Below are positions 23,479-33,356 of a DNA stretch of 35,043 bases, one piece after another (the stretch's first letter is position 1; each line of letters opens with the position of its first letter). This DNA is from Roseiarcus sp963755075 (lineage in GTDB: Bacteria; Pseudomonadota; Alphaproteobacteria; Rhizobiales; Beijerinckiaceae): positions 1-35,043 of the forward strand of contig CAVWKL010000164.1 in assembly GCA_963755075.1 (NCBI GenBank), in the 5' to 3' direction. Below the pieces are notes generated by a model that saw only the letters and a program-made list of their open reading frames with translations, made no database searches and had not been told where the DNA came from. A program made the translations under genes and the position numbers.

Positions 23479-24083
23479 AGGCCGTCGATCTCGCTGGCGC
23501 GGGTCATCGGGAAGAACGCGGCGCCCGAGCGTACGCCGAACCAGTCTTCGCCGTGCTGCGTCTCGACTTCGCCGAGCGCGACGAGGTCGTAATAGAGCGC
23601 GCGCTTGACCAGCGCCCAGAGGTCGCCGCGCACGCGCACATAAGGTTTGATCCCTTCGGCCGCGCCACGCTCGAAGCGCAGCGGGTGCTCGGCGTCGACG
23701 ACGACGAGATCCTCGACATTGGTGCGGAACGTCAGAGTTTGTTCGCCGTCCGAGTTGTCGACGCCCATTTCGACGCAAAGGAATGGCGCGTCGTCGACGA
23801 TGACGCCGACGCGTTCGACCGGCGTGACCAGGACGTAGCGATCGGCGTCCTTGCGCAAAATCGAGGCAAAGAGCTGTACGAGCGAGGCGCGGCCGATCGG
23901 CGAGCCGCAATAAAACCACGTCCCGTCCGCGGCGATGCGCATGTCGATGTCGCCGCAGTAGGGCGGATTCCATAAATGAACCGGCGCCGGACCGCGCTTC
24001 CGCGCCTCGGCCGCCTCGGAAAGGCCGCCGAGGGCCGCCTCGGGCGCTCGGCCCGCGCCGCCACTTTCGCTCCGCTCCGCCAT
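23475..24083 (-). CDS. DUF1285 family protein
   Basis: This 202-aa soluble protein has the DUF1285 pattern: HLWNPPYCGDIDMRIAADGT, WFYCGSPIGRASLVQLFASI and DRYVLVTPVERVGVIVDDAP, followed by a beta-rich half ending in WFGVRSGAAFFPM. The biochemical role is unknown. The start at 24083 is the first ATG before the conserved part; the longer frame upstream runs into the divergent moxR leader. It heads a minus-strand run, each gene overlapping the next, with the Nudix gene, DUF6111 and the tRNA nucleotidyltransferase. Confidence 0.88.
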   Translation of the reverse strand: MAERSESGGAGRAPEAALGGLSEAAEARKRGPAPVHLWNPPYCGDIDMRIAADGTWFYCGSPIGRASLVQLFASILRKDADRYVLVTPVERVGVIVDDAPFLCVEMGVDNSDGEQTLTFRTNVEDLVVVDAEHPLRFERGAAEGIKPYVRVRGDLWALVKRALYYDLVALGEVETQHGEDWFGVRSGAAFFPMTRASEIDGL

Positions 24084-24279
24084 AATCTCGCGCTTGTTTG
24101 TGGGCAAACGTCCCGTCTCCGTGTTACCCGTGGGCGCGAATCCCACGAGCGCCCAATCTAATGCGAGACGCGTCGAAGGGGAATTCGCTTGCCGAGCTTT
24201 TCCGCCCAGCCTTCGACGGCGAGCGGGAAAACGGACGGGCGCCGTGGAAGGCGCCGCGACAACCGGACGAGGAGATTCG

Positions 24280-25275
<996 letters not shown>

Positions 25276-25279
25276 CGCG

Positions 25280-26200
25280 ATGGCGAGCGTCGCTTCCGAA
25301 CCAGGCCCGCGGATTCGCCAGGAAGCCACCAGCCTCGCGGCGCGCTTGCCCAGCCTCGTCATCGCCGCGCGCCAAGTCGCGCACTCGGTCATGCACGGCG
25401 TGCACGGTCGTCGCCAAGCGGGTCCCGGCGAAACGTTCTGGCAGTTTCGGCCCTTCGTGTCCGGCGAGCCGGCGGCGCGCGTCGACTGGCGCCGCTCGGC
25501 GCGCGAGGACCGCGCCTTCGTGCGCGAGCGGGAATGGGAGGCCGCTCACACCGTCTGGATCTGGTTCGACCGCTCCGCCTCGATGGCCTTCGCCTCGAAC
25601 CTCGCCCCCTGCGCCAAGGTCGATCGCGCCGCCGTGCTGGGGCTCGCCTTGGCGGACTTGGCGGTGCGCGGCGGCGAGCGCGCCGGCCTCATCGGCCTCA
25701 CCCGCCCGCTGGCGACGCGCGAAGTGGTCGAGCGCTTCGCCGAGGCGATCGCCGCGGACGAGCGGCTGCGCGGCGCGCCGACGTCGGGCCTGCCGCCGCC
25801 CGAACCCTTGCGCACGCGCTCGAAGGTGGTGCTGATCGGCGATTTTCTCAGCCCGATCGAGGACGTGGCGCAGACGGTCGGCGGACTCGCGGCGCAGGGG
25901 GCCGAGGGTCAGGCGCTGATGATCGCCGACCCGATCGAGGAGACGTTTCCCTTCGTCGGCCACACCGAATTCCTTGCCGCGGGCGGCGCCGCTCGATTGC
26001 GCGCGCCGCGCGCGCAAAATCTCCGCGAGCCTTATCTCAAGCGCCTGGCCGGCCATCGCGAGGCGATTCGCGCCGCCTGCGCGGCGCGCGGCTGGGGTTT
26101 CGCGCTGCATCGAACCGATCGATCGGCGGCGCAGGCGTTGCTTGCGCTGCGGGCGCGGCTCGCCGGCCCCGAGCCGACAACGACAGCCTGGAGCGCCTGA
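25280..26200 (+). CDS. DUF58 domain protein (VWA-like, MoxR partner)
   Basis: This 306-aa protein has the DUF58 block VDWRRSAREDRAFVRERE (about 72-89), followed by the MIDAS-like WFDRSASMAFA, where D-x-S-x-S could bind a divalent metal. No membrane segments are seen. VWA-like DUF58 proteins normally pair with the adjacent MoxR ATPase, probably as substrate adaptors. The ATG follows the moxR stop by four bases and the next gene starts two bases after its stop, so all are on one mRNA. Confidence 0.9.
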   Translation: MASVASEPGPRIRQEATSLAARLPSLVIAARQVAHSVMHGVHGRRQAGPGETFWQFRPFVSGEPAARVDWRRSAREDRAFVREREWEAAHTVWIWFDRSASMAFASNLAPCAKVDRAAVLGLALADLAVRGGERAGLIGLTRPLATREVVERFAEAIAADERLRGAPTSGLPPPEPLRTRSKVVLIGDFLSPIEDVAQTVGGLAAQGAEGQALMIADPIEETFPFVGHTEFLAAGGAARLRAPRAQNLREPYLKRLAGHREAIRAACAARGWGFALHRTDRSAAQALLALRARLAGPEPTTTAWSA

Positions 26201-26202
26201 CG

Positions 26203-28994
26203 ATGTTCGGCCTGCCCCTCGCTTTCGCCGCGCCGGCGGTTCTGGCCGCCCTCGCCCTCCTGGCCGCGCTTTACATTTTTCTCAAGGTGACGCCGCCGCG
26301 GCCGCGCGCGATCGTGTTCCCGCCGCTGCGCCTGCTCATCGGCCTCGACCCCAAGGACGCGACGCCGGCCAAGACGCCATGGCCGCTGCTGGCGCTGCGC
26401 ATCGCGATCGCCGCCTCGGTCGTCCTGGCGATGGCGGGGCCGATCTGGAACCTCTCCCCGGCGTCTCGCGTCGGCGCCGGGCCGTTGTTGCTGCTGATCG
26501 ACGACGGCTGGGCGGCGGCGCCGACCTGGCGCCGGCGCATCGATTTCGCTCGCGAAGCGCTGCGCGGCGCAACGGGGGCGGGGCGCCTCGCGGCGGCGCT
26601 GCCGATCTCCCAAGGGGGTCTCGACGTCGTCCCGCTCGACGGCCCGCGCATCGAAGACAAACTGCGCGCGCTGGCGCCGGTTCCCTATGCGCCGCCGCAC
26701 GCGGCGACGCTTCCGGCGATCAAGCGCTTTCTCGCCGCCAATCCGCGCGCCGAGATCGTCTGGATCGCCGACGGGGTCGAACTTGGCGGCGCCAGCGCTT
26801 TCGCGCGCGACTTGGCGGCCCTCGCCGCCGGCCACGCGGTCTCGCTGGTGACCGACCGTTCGACGCCGGTCGGCGTCGCCGGCGTCGACAATCTCGCCGG
26901 GGCCCTCGAAGCGCATCTGACGCGCGCCGACGCGCAGGCGCGACAGACCGGCCTTGCGCGCGCGCTCGACGCTCAAGGCCGCTCGATCGGCGAAGCGCGG
27001 TTCGACTTCGGCGCGGCGCGGGCGGCGCAAGCCAGTTTCGATCTGCCGGTCGAGCTGCGCAACCAGGTCTCGCAGGTCGTCGTCGCTGACGAGCAGTCGG
27101 CGGGCGCGGCCTGGCTGGTCGACGAGCGCTCGCGGCGACGGCGGGTCGCCATTCTCTCGGGCGCGAGCGCGGACGTCGCCCAGCCGTTGTTGTCGCCGAC
27201 CTACTACCTCAAGCGCGCGTTGGCGCCGTTTGCCGAGATTCGCGAATGGCGCGACGCCTCCAGCGATCCGATCGTCTCGCTGCTGGCGGAAAAGCCGTCG
27301 GTGCTGGCGCTGGCCGACATGAGCGTCCCTCCCGGCCCGGCGCACGACAAGCTCGTCGCCTTCGTCGAGTCGGGCGGCGTGCTCCTGCGCTTCGCCGGCA
27401 CGCGCCTGGCGGCGGGCGAGGACGATCTGACGCCGACCGCGCTGAGGCGGGGCGGACGCACGCTCGGGGGCGCGCTGTCGTGGGAAGCGCCCAAGCATAT
27501 CGCGCCGTTCGACAAGGACAGCCCGTTCCTCGGGCTCGCCGCGCCGGACGAAGTGACGGTGTCGCGCCAAGTGCTCGCCGAGCCGGAGCCGGGTCTTGCC
27601 GCCAAGACTTGGGCGCGCTTGGCCGACGGCACGCCGCTGGTGACCGCCGAGCGACGCGGCAAGGGCCTCATCGTGCTGTTCCACGTGACGGCGGACACCA
27701 CCTGGTCGAACCTGCCCATCTCCGGGCTGTTCGTCGACATGCTGCGGCGCGTCGTAGCGCGCGCCGGCGCCGCGCCCGTCGAAGCGGACGCCGCCGCCAA
27801 GACCGACGCGCCGGCGACGCGCGCGCCCTACCGCATCCTCGACGGCTTCGGCGTCCTCGGCGTTCCCCCGCCACCGCGACCCCGATCGGCGACGATTTCG
27901 CCGGCCCGGGAGACGCGGCGCATCCGCCCGGATTCTATGGCGCGGGCGAAGCCCTCGAGGCGGTCAACGCGATGATTGCGGGCCAGGCGCTGGCGCCGGC
28001 GGACTATGCGGGCCTCTCCGTCGCCTCCGGCGGGCTCGACGTCGCCGCGCCGCTCGATCTGAAGCCATGGCTGCTGCTTGCGGCCTTCCTCGGTTTTCTC
28101 GTCGACGGGCTTGCGAGCCTGTGGCTCGGCCGCGCGCCGCGGTTCGTCGGTCCGGCCGCGGCCGCGATGCTGCTGGCGGGCGCGCTCGCCGGCGCGGCGC
28201 TCGATGGGCCGCGCGCGTGCGCGGACGAGGCGGCCCCGATATCCAATCGCGACGCCGAGGCGGCGCGCACGACCCATCTCGCCTATGTCGTCACCGGCGA
28301 CGCGGCGGTCGACGAGACCTCGCGCCTCGGGCTCGAGAATCTGGCGCGCGTGCTCGACCAGCGCACCTCGGCCGAGATCGCCGACCCGATCGCGCTCGAT
28401 CCGGCGCGCGACGAACTGAGCTTCTATCCCCTCATCTACTGGCCGGTGGTCGCCGGACGGCCGCAGCCCGCGGCCGGCGCGGTGGCGCGCATCGCCGCTT
28501 TCATGAAGAACGGCGGCACGGTGGTGTTCGACACCCGCGACGCCTTGACGGCGCGCCCCGGCGGATCGCCGACGCCCGAAGGCTTGTGGCTGAGAACCCT
28601 GCTCGCCGGCGTCGACGTGCCCGAGCTCGAGCCGGTCCCGCGCGACCATGTCATCACCAAGACTTTCTACCTCATCGATAATTTCATCGGCCGCACCGAC
28701 AGCGGCCTCACCTGGGTCGAGGCCTTGCCGCCGCCAGATCCCAACGATCGCGCGCCGCGCCCGGCGCGCGCCGGCGACAGCGTCTCGCCGATCGTCATCG
28801 CCTCCAACGACCTCGCGGCCGCCTGGGCGGCGGACGACGGCGGCCGACCGCTCTACCCGCTCATTCCCGGGGGCGCGCGACAGCGCGAACTGGCGTTGCG
28901 CGGCGGGGTCAATCTGGTGATGTACACTTTGACCGGCAGTTACAAGGCCGACCAGGTCCACGCCAAGGACCTCTTGGAAAGGCTTTCGCATTGA
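26203..28994 (+). pseudogene. BatA/DUF4159 membrane protein of the MoxR operon, frameshifted
   Basis: The N-terminus has a BatA-type start with two membrane segments (about 5-24 and 63-82) and the PRAIVFPPLRLL linker; a VWA-like region and a long periplasmic part follow. At about codon 556 (YRILDGFGVLGVPP) the frame breaks. TATPIGDDFAGPGDAAHPPG continues in the next frame, then two more membrane segments and a C-terminal DUF4159 domain (THLAYVVTGDAAVDETSRLG, FYPLIYWPV). A missing C in the run of five at 27865-27869 explains it. Restored length is about 930 aa, as expected. The stop overlaps the TTG of the next gene. Its inner-membrane role in the MoxR system is unknown. Confidence 0.82.
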
Positions 28995-31087
28995 ACGTCT
29001 GGTCGATCGCCTTCGCGCCCTTGCTGCCGCTTCCCCTGCTCGAGGGATTGGCCGGGCTTGCGCTGGCCCTGATCGGGCTGACGCTGTGGCGGCGCCCGCG
29101 CGCCGCCGGCCCACGCGCCCTCGCGCTCGGGTTGCTGGGGCTGGCGCTCGCCGATCCCTCGCTGGTGCGCGAGGATCGCCGGCCGCTGAAAGACATCGTC
29201 GCGGTCGTCATCGATCAATCCGCCGGCAACCAGATCGGCGAGCGGCCGCGCCAGACCGCCGAAGCGCGCGCCGAATTGGAAAAGCGCCTCGGCGCGCTCG
29301 ACAATGTCGAGGCGCGATTCGTCGAGACCCCCCGCAGCGATCCCGACAATCGCGGCACGCAGCTGTTTGCGGCGTTGCGCTCGGCGCTGAGCGATGCGCC
29401 GCCGGAGCGCGTCGGCGGGGCGATTTTCGTCACCGACGGCGTCGCCCACGACATTCCCGCCTCGCTCGAGGCGCTCGGTTTCGACGCGCCCTTGCATGTG
29501 CTGGTCACCGGCCACGAGGGCGAGCGCAATCGCCGCATCGAGCTCGTCGAGGCCCCGCGTTTCGGCATTGTCGGCAAGGACCAGACCATCGTCGCCCGGG
29601 TGCTCGACACCGCCGACGGCGGCGAGCCGGCGACGCTGACGGTGCGCCGCGACGGCGAAACGATCGCGACGCTGCCGGCCGGGGTCGGCCAGAAAGTTTC
29701 CATCAAGGTTCCCGTCGACCACGCCGGCCCCAACGTGATCGAGCTCGAAGTCGCCCCGATCAAGGACGAATTGACGACGCGCAACGGCAAGGCGGTGGTC
29801 ACCATCGAGGGCGTGCGCGACAAGTTGCGCGTGCTCTTGGTGTCGGGCGAGCCGCATCAGGGCGAGCGCATGTGGCGCAATCTCCTGAAGTCGGACGCCA
29901 ACGTCGATCTCGTCCATTTCACCATTTTGCGTCCGCCGGACAAGGCGACCGACGGGACGCCGATCAACGAACTGTCGCTGATCGCCTTCCCCGTCGCGGA
30001 CCTGTTCGGGAAAAAGATCAAGGACTTCGATCTCATCATCTTTGATCGCTATTCCAGCCAGGCGATCCTGCCGAGCGTCTATCTCGACAACATCGTCAAA
30101 TATGTCCGCGAGGGCGGCGCGCTGTTGATGGCCGAAGGTCCGGCCTTCGGCACGCCGGAAGGTCTCTACGCCACGCCGCTCGGCCAGATTTCGCCGGCGC
30201 GCCCGACCGGCGAGGAGTTCAACCAGGCGTTTCGCGCCGAGATTTCGCCCGACGGCGCCAAGCATCCGGTGACCCGCGGCCTCGCCGGGAGCGAGACCTC
30301 GCCGCCGGCCTGGGGACGCTGGTTCCGCCAGATCGGCGCCGAAGTCACCGGCGGCTCCGCGGTGATGCAAGGGGTGGACAAGTCGCCGCTGCTGATTCTT
30401 TCCCGCATCGACAAGGGGCGCGTGGCCCTGCTGCTCAGCGACCAGATGTGGCTGTGGGCGCGCGGATACGACGGCGGCGGCCCGCATCTCGATCTCTTGC
30501 GCCGGCTCGCGCACTGGCTGATGAAGGAGCCGGACCTCGAGGAAGAGGCGTTGCGGGCGCGCGCCAAAGGGCGCCTGTTGACGGTCGAGCGCCAAAGCGT
30601 CAAGGGCGAGGTCCCCGCGGCGAGCGTCACCGGCCCGGACGGCAAGACGACGAGCGTCCAGCTCGTCAGCGTCGCCCCCGGCCTGTCGCGCGCCAGCCTC
30701 GCGGTCGATCAGGACGGGCTCTATCGGGCGAGCGACGGCGAGCACGTGGCGCTTGCGGTCGTCGGTCCGGAAAACCCGCTCGAATTCCAGGAGGTCGTCT
30801 CGACGCCGGAGAAGCTGCGTCCGCTCGCCGAGGCGAGCGGCGGCAGCGTGCGCCGGCTGGCGCGACGGGCCGACGATCCGATCGAAGTCCCCAGGCTCAT
30901 CAGCATGCACGAATCGCCCGCTTACGACGGCGCCGATTACATCGGCGTCAAGCGCACCGAGGCGAGCGCGCTCGTCGGCGTCGCCGAGACGCCGCTCGCC
31001 GCCGGCTTCCTCGGCCTCGCCGCGCTGCTCGCCGCGCTGATCTGGGTGTGGTTCCGCGAGGGCGGCGGCGCGCGGGGGGCGAAGTAG
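28991..31087 (+). CDS. Large inner-membrane protein of the MoxR operon (glutamine-amidotransferase-like/VWA-like)
   Basis: This 698-aa protein has N-terminal membrane segments (about 14-30 and 42-56), a long periplasmic portion and a C-terminal membrane helix (AAGFLGLAALLAALIWVWF). Around residues 275-460 it has a Rossmann-like part (RVLLVSGEPHQGERMWRNLL, DFDLIIFDRYSS, VREGGALLMAEGPAFG) that resembles class I glutamine-amidotransferase folds. I see no convincing catalytic Cys-His-Glu set, so enzyme activity is doubtful. Translation starts at TTG 28991, overlapping the preceding stop (TTGA), the same coupling used elsewhere in the window. Homologues occur as the last gene of this MoxR operon in Rhizobiales. 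Confidence 0.82.
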   Translation: MNVWSIAFAPLLPLPLLEGLAGLALALIGLTLWRRPRAAGPRALALGLLGLALADPSLVREDRRPLKDIVAVVIDQSAGNQIGERPRQTAEARAELEKRLGALDNVEARFVETPRSDPDNRGTQLFAALRSALSDAPPERVGGAIFVTDGVAHDIPASLEALGFDAPLHVLVTGHEGERNRRIELVEAPRFGIVGKDQTIVARVLDTADGGEPATLTVRRDGETIATLPAGVGQKVSIKVPVDHAGPNVIELEVAPIKDELTTRNGKAVVTIEGVRDKLRVLLVSGEPHQGERMWRNLLKSDANVDLVHFTILRPPDKATDGTPINELSLIAFPVADLFGKKIKDFDLIIFDRYSSQAILPSVYLDNIVKYVREGGALLMAEGPAFGTPEGLYATPLGQISPARPTGEEFNQAFRAEISPDGAKHPVTRGLAGSETSPPAWGRWFRQIGAEVTGGSAVMQGVDKSPLLILSRIDKGRVALLLSDQMWLWARGYDGGGPHLDLLRRLAHWLMKEPDLEEEALRARAKGRLLTVERQSVKGEVPAASVTGPDGKTTSVQLVSVAPGLSRASLAVDQDGLYRASDGEHVALAVVGPENPLEFQEVVSTPEKLRPLAEASGGSVRRLARRADDPIEVPRLISMHESPAYDGADYIGVKRTEASALVGVAETPLAAGFLGLAALLAALIWVWFREGGGARGAK

Positions 31088-31117
31088 ACGGCGGGCTCGT
31101 TTGCGCCGGACGCCTCA

Positions 31118-31519
31118 TCATCCCGCCTTCCGCGGCCGCCCGCCCTTGGCGCCGTTGGCGCGCGCGGCCGCCGCCTTGGCGGGTGATTTCGCCTGCCCCG
31201 CCTGGCGGGCCATATAGGCCTTCGTGCCGAAAATGCCGGCGAGAAGGCCGGGCAGGGAAAGATCGACATCGAGGGCGTCCCAATGCAATCCGTAGCCGGC
31301 GCCCAGAATTTCGAGCTTCTCGAGTTCGTCGTCGCTCGCGCTTTCCAACCCTTGCGCGAGCCGCGGCGGGAAGGCGAAAGTGCAGCCGTTGGTAAGATCG
31401 ACGATCACGCGGCCAAGCTGACGATCGAACCGTGCGGCTTTCGCGCGCGGCTCATTCGCCCGGACGATGGCGCCTCTTTGCGCCGCCGCGTCGATTTCGG
31501 CATCGGTGAGATCAACCAT
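31118..31519 (-). CDS. DUF2442 domain protein (possible antitoxin-like partner)
   Basis: This 133-aa protein has the DUF2442 core VDLTNGCTFAFPPRLAQGLE and ILGAGYGLHWDALDVDLSLP (about residues 38-90). It ends in a basic tail AKGGRPRKAG, whose GRPRK resembles an AT-hook, so DNA binding is possible. The start ATG 31519 begins MVDLTDAEIDAAAQRG and overlaps the DUF4160 gene by eight bases. DUF4160-DUF2442 pairs recur in bacteria and have been suggested as toxin-antitoxin-like units; that is not proven for this one. Confidence 0.82.
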   Translation of the reverse strand: MVDLTDAEIDAAAQRGAIVRANEPRAKAARFDRQLGRVIVDLTNGCTFAFPPRLAQGLESASDDELEKLEILGAGYGLHWDALDVDLSLPGLLAGIFGTKAYMARQAGQAKSPAKAAAARANGAKGGRPRKAG

Positions 31520-31751
31520 GGATTTTTCCCCATTGCGCCAACAAATGGTCTTGCCGCTCGGCAACGATTCTCATGGCGCGACGTACGTTCGCCCGCTTCA
31601 TGCCATCGACCCACGCCAGCGTCGGCGCGCCCTTAGCGCCGAGCAGATTGATCTTCGCCTGCCCGTCGCCGAAGACATGGACATGGGCCGGCTCGTGGTC
31701 GTCGACGAAGATCACAAAGCTCAAACCGTGCGCGCGGTGAACAGCGACCAC
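31512..31751 (-). CDS. DUF4160 domain protein
   Basis: This 79-aa protein reads VAVHRAHGLSFVIFVDDHEP, then AHVHVFGDGQAKINL and RRAMRIVAERQDHLLAQW. The HxPxHVHV element and the C-terminal helix are the DUF4160 signature. GTG at 31751 is the first usable start after an upstream stop; no ribosome site is clear. It is the first gene of a two-gene unit with DUF2442, which overlaps its end. Possible toxin-like partner; no catalytic site is known. Confidence 0.8.
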   Translation of the reverse strand: MVAVHRAHGLSFVIFVDDHEPAHVHVFGDGQAKINLLGAKGAPTLAWVDGMKRANVRRAMRIVAERQDHLLAQWGKIHG

Positions 31752-31903
31752 GCTACCGCTTAACCCATCACGTTAGGTTTTGCAATCATTGCCGTACACA
31801 AAACCGCGACACCCCCATCCGCCCGAGAGCCATCGAAGCGATTCTTGACCTTGCGGCGGCAGGATCGGGCCGCTAGGACTCTGCATCTTCGAGGGGGGAC
31901 ACG

Positions 31904-32612
31904 ATGAAGAAAGTCTTCGCCACCGCCACCGACGCGCTGGCCGGAGTCGTCAGGGACGGGATGACGCTGATGTCCGGCGGTTTCGGCCTTTGCGGCATTC
32001 CTGAAGCGTTGATCGAGGCGGTGCGCAAGTCGGGCGCCAAGGATCTGACCATCATCTCCAACAACGCCGGCGTCGACGGCGTCGGCCTTGGCGCGCTTCT
32101 CGAGACGCGCCAGGTCAAGAAGATGATTTCGAGCTACGTCGGCGAGAACAAGACCTTCGCCCAGCTTTATCTCTCCGGCCAGTTGGAGCTGGAGTTCAAC
32201 CCGCAGGGCACTTTGGCCGAGCGGATCCGCGCCGGCGGCGCCGGCATTCCCGCCTTCTTCACCCGCACCGGCGTCGGCACGGTGGTGGCCGAGGGCAAGG
32301 AAATCCGCGATTTTCACGGCGAGGCCTACGTGATGGAGGAAGCCCTCTTCGCCGACGTCGCGCTTATCCACGCCTGGAAGGGCGACACGGAAGGCAACCT
32401 CGTCTATCGAAAGACCGCGCGCAATTTCAATCCGATGATGGCGACGGCGGCCAAACTGACGGTCGCCGAGGTCGAGCATCTCGTCGAGCCCGGCGAGATC
32501 GACCCCGACGCCATCGTCACGCCCGGGCATCTTCGTCAAGCGCATCGTCCATGTCCCCGGCGCAGAGAAGCGCATCGAACAACGCACCACGCGCAAGCGC
32601 GCGACCGCCTAA
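31904..32612 (+). CDS. scoA: Succinyl-CoA:3-ketoacid CoA transferase subunit A (C-terminal frameshift)
   Basis: The protein starts MKKVFATATDALAGVVRDGM, with GGFGLCGIPEALIEAV, ISNNAGVDGVGLG, GQLELEFNPQGTLAERIRAG and TGVGT, all typical of the CoA transferase alpha subunit. The enzyme activates acetoacetate with succinyl-CoA, in ketone-body or PHB breakdown. The expected end GIFVKRIVHVPGAEKRIEQR is in the next frame after one extra G in the run at 32525-32527. Restored it has 235 residues, ending at TAA 32610-32612; read as given it is 239 aa with an unrelated 30-residue tail ending at 32623. GAGGGGGG lies before ATG 31904. scoB follows 15 bases after the restored stop. Confidence 0.9.
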
Positions 32613-32627
32613 TTCGGGAGTAATCGC

Positions 32628-33273
32628 ATGGCCTGGACCCGCGATGCAGATGGCGGCGCGCGCCGCTCAGGAATTGAAGGACGGCTATTACGTCAATCTC
32701 GGCATCGGCATTCCGACGCTGGTGTCGAACTACATTCCGGCGCGCATCAGCGTTCAGCTGCAGAGCGAGAACGGCATGCTCGGCATGGGGCCGTTCCCGT
32801 TCGAGGGCGAGGAGGACGCCGACCTCATCAACGCCGGCAAGCAGACGGTGACCGAGCTGCCGACGACGAGCTATTTCTCCAGCGCCGAATCCTTCGGCAT
32901 GATCCGCGGCGGCCACATCGACCTGGCGATCCTCGGCGCGATGCAGGTCTCCGAAGAGGGCGATCTCGCCAACTGGATGATCCCGGGCAAGATGGTCAAG
33001 GGCATGGGCGGCGCGATGGACCTCGTCGCCGGCGTCAAGCGCATCGTGGTGGTGATGGAGCACGCGGCCAAGGACGGTCCGAAGCTCTTGCATCATTGCG
33101 CGCTGCCGCTGACCGGGCGCCGCGTCGTCGATCTCGTCATCACCGATCTCGGCGTCTTCGCCATCGACAAGCACGGCTTCCGCGGCATGGCGCTGATCGA
33201 GCTCGCGCCGGGCGTGACCGAGGACGAAATCGCCGCCAAGACCGAGGCGAGCTATCGAGTGGCGTTGGGGTGA
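32628..33273 (+). CDS. scoB: Succinyl-CoA:3-ketoacid CoA transferase subunit B (frameshift near the start)
   Basis: The beta subunit carries YYVNLGIGIPTLVSNYIP, the catalytic glutamate in QSENGMLGMGPFPF and the C-terminal DLGVFAIDKHGFRGMALIEL. The expected start MAWTRDQMAARAAQE begins at ATG 32628 with a good GGGAG seven bases upstream, but one extra G at 32646 throws it out of frame. Without it the protein has 214 residues. As read, translation could only begin at ATG 32644, which has no ribosome site. scoA and scoB form one operon. Confidence 0.9.
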
Positions 33274-33295
33274 GAGGTCGTCTCTCTTCTTTCGT
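33272..33295 (+). terminator. Weak terminator after scoB
   Basis: GAGAGG-TCG-TCTCTC overlaps the scoB stop and forms a six-base-pair stem (one G-U) followed by TTCTTTCGTTT. The stem is weak, so this is only a candidate. Confidence 0.3.
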
Positions 33296-33356
33296 TTGCA
33301 CATGCGGGGAAAGGCGGCGGCTCGACCGAATCGCACCGCGGCGCTAGTGTCGAGCC

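Noticed and set aside
28940..30910. Antisense open frame of 656 aa over the last MoxR-operon gene
   Set aside because: No recognisable domain and fully opposite a conserved membrane protein; treated as a GC-driven shadow.
31845..31885. TTGACC near 31847 as a scoA promoter
   Set aside because: No -10 element lies at an acceptable distance; the nearest candidates are more than 20 bases away.
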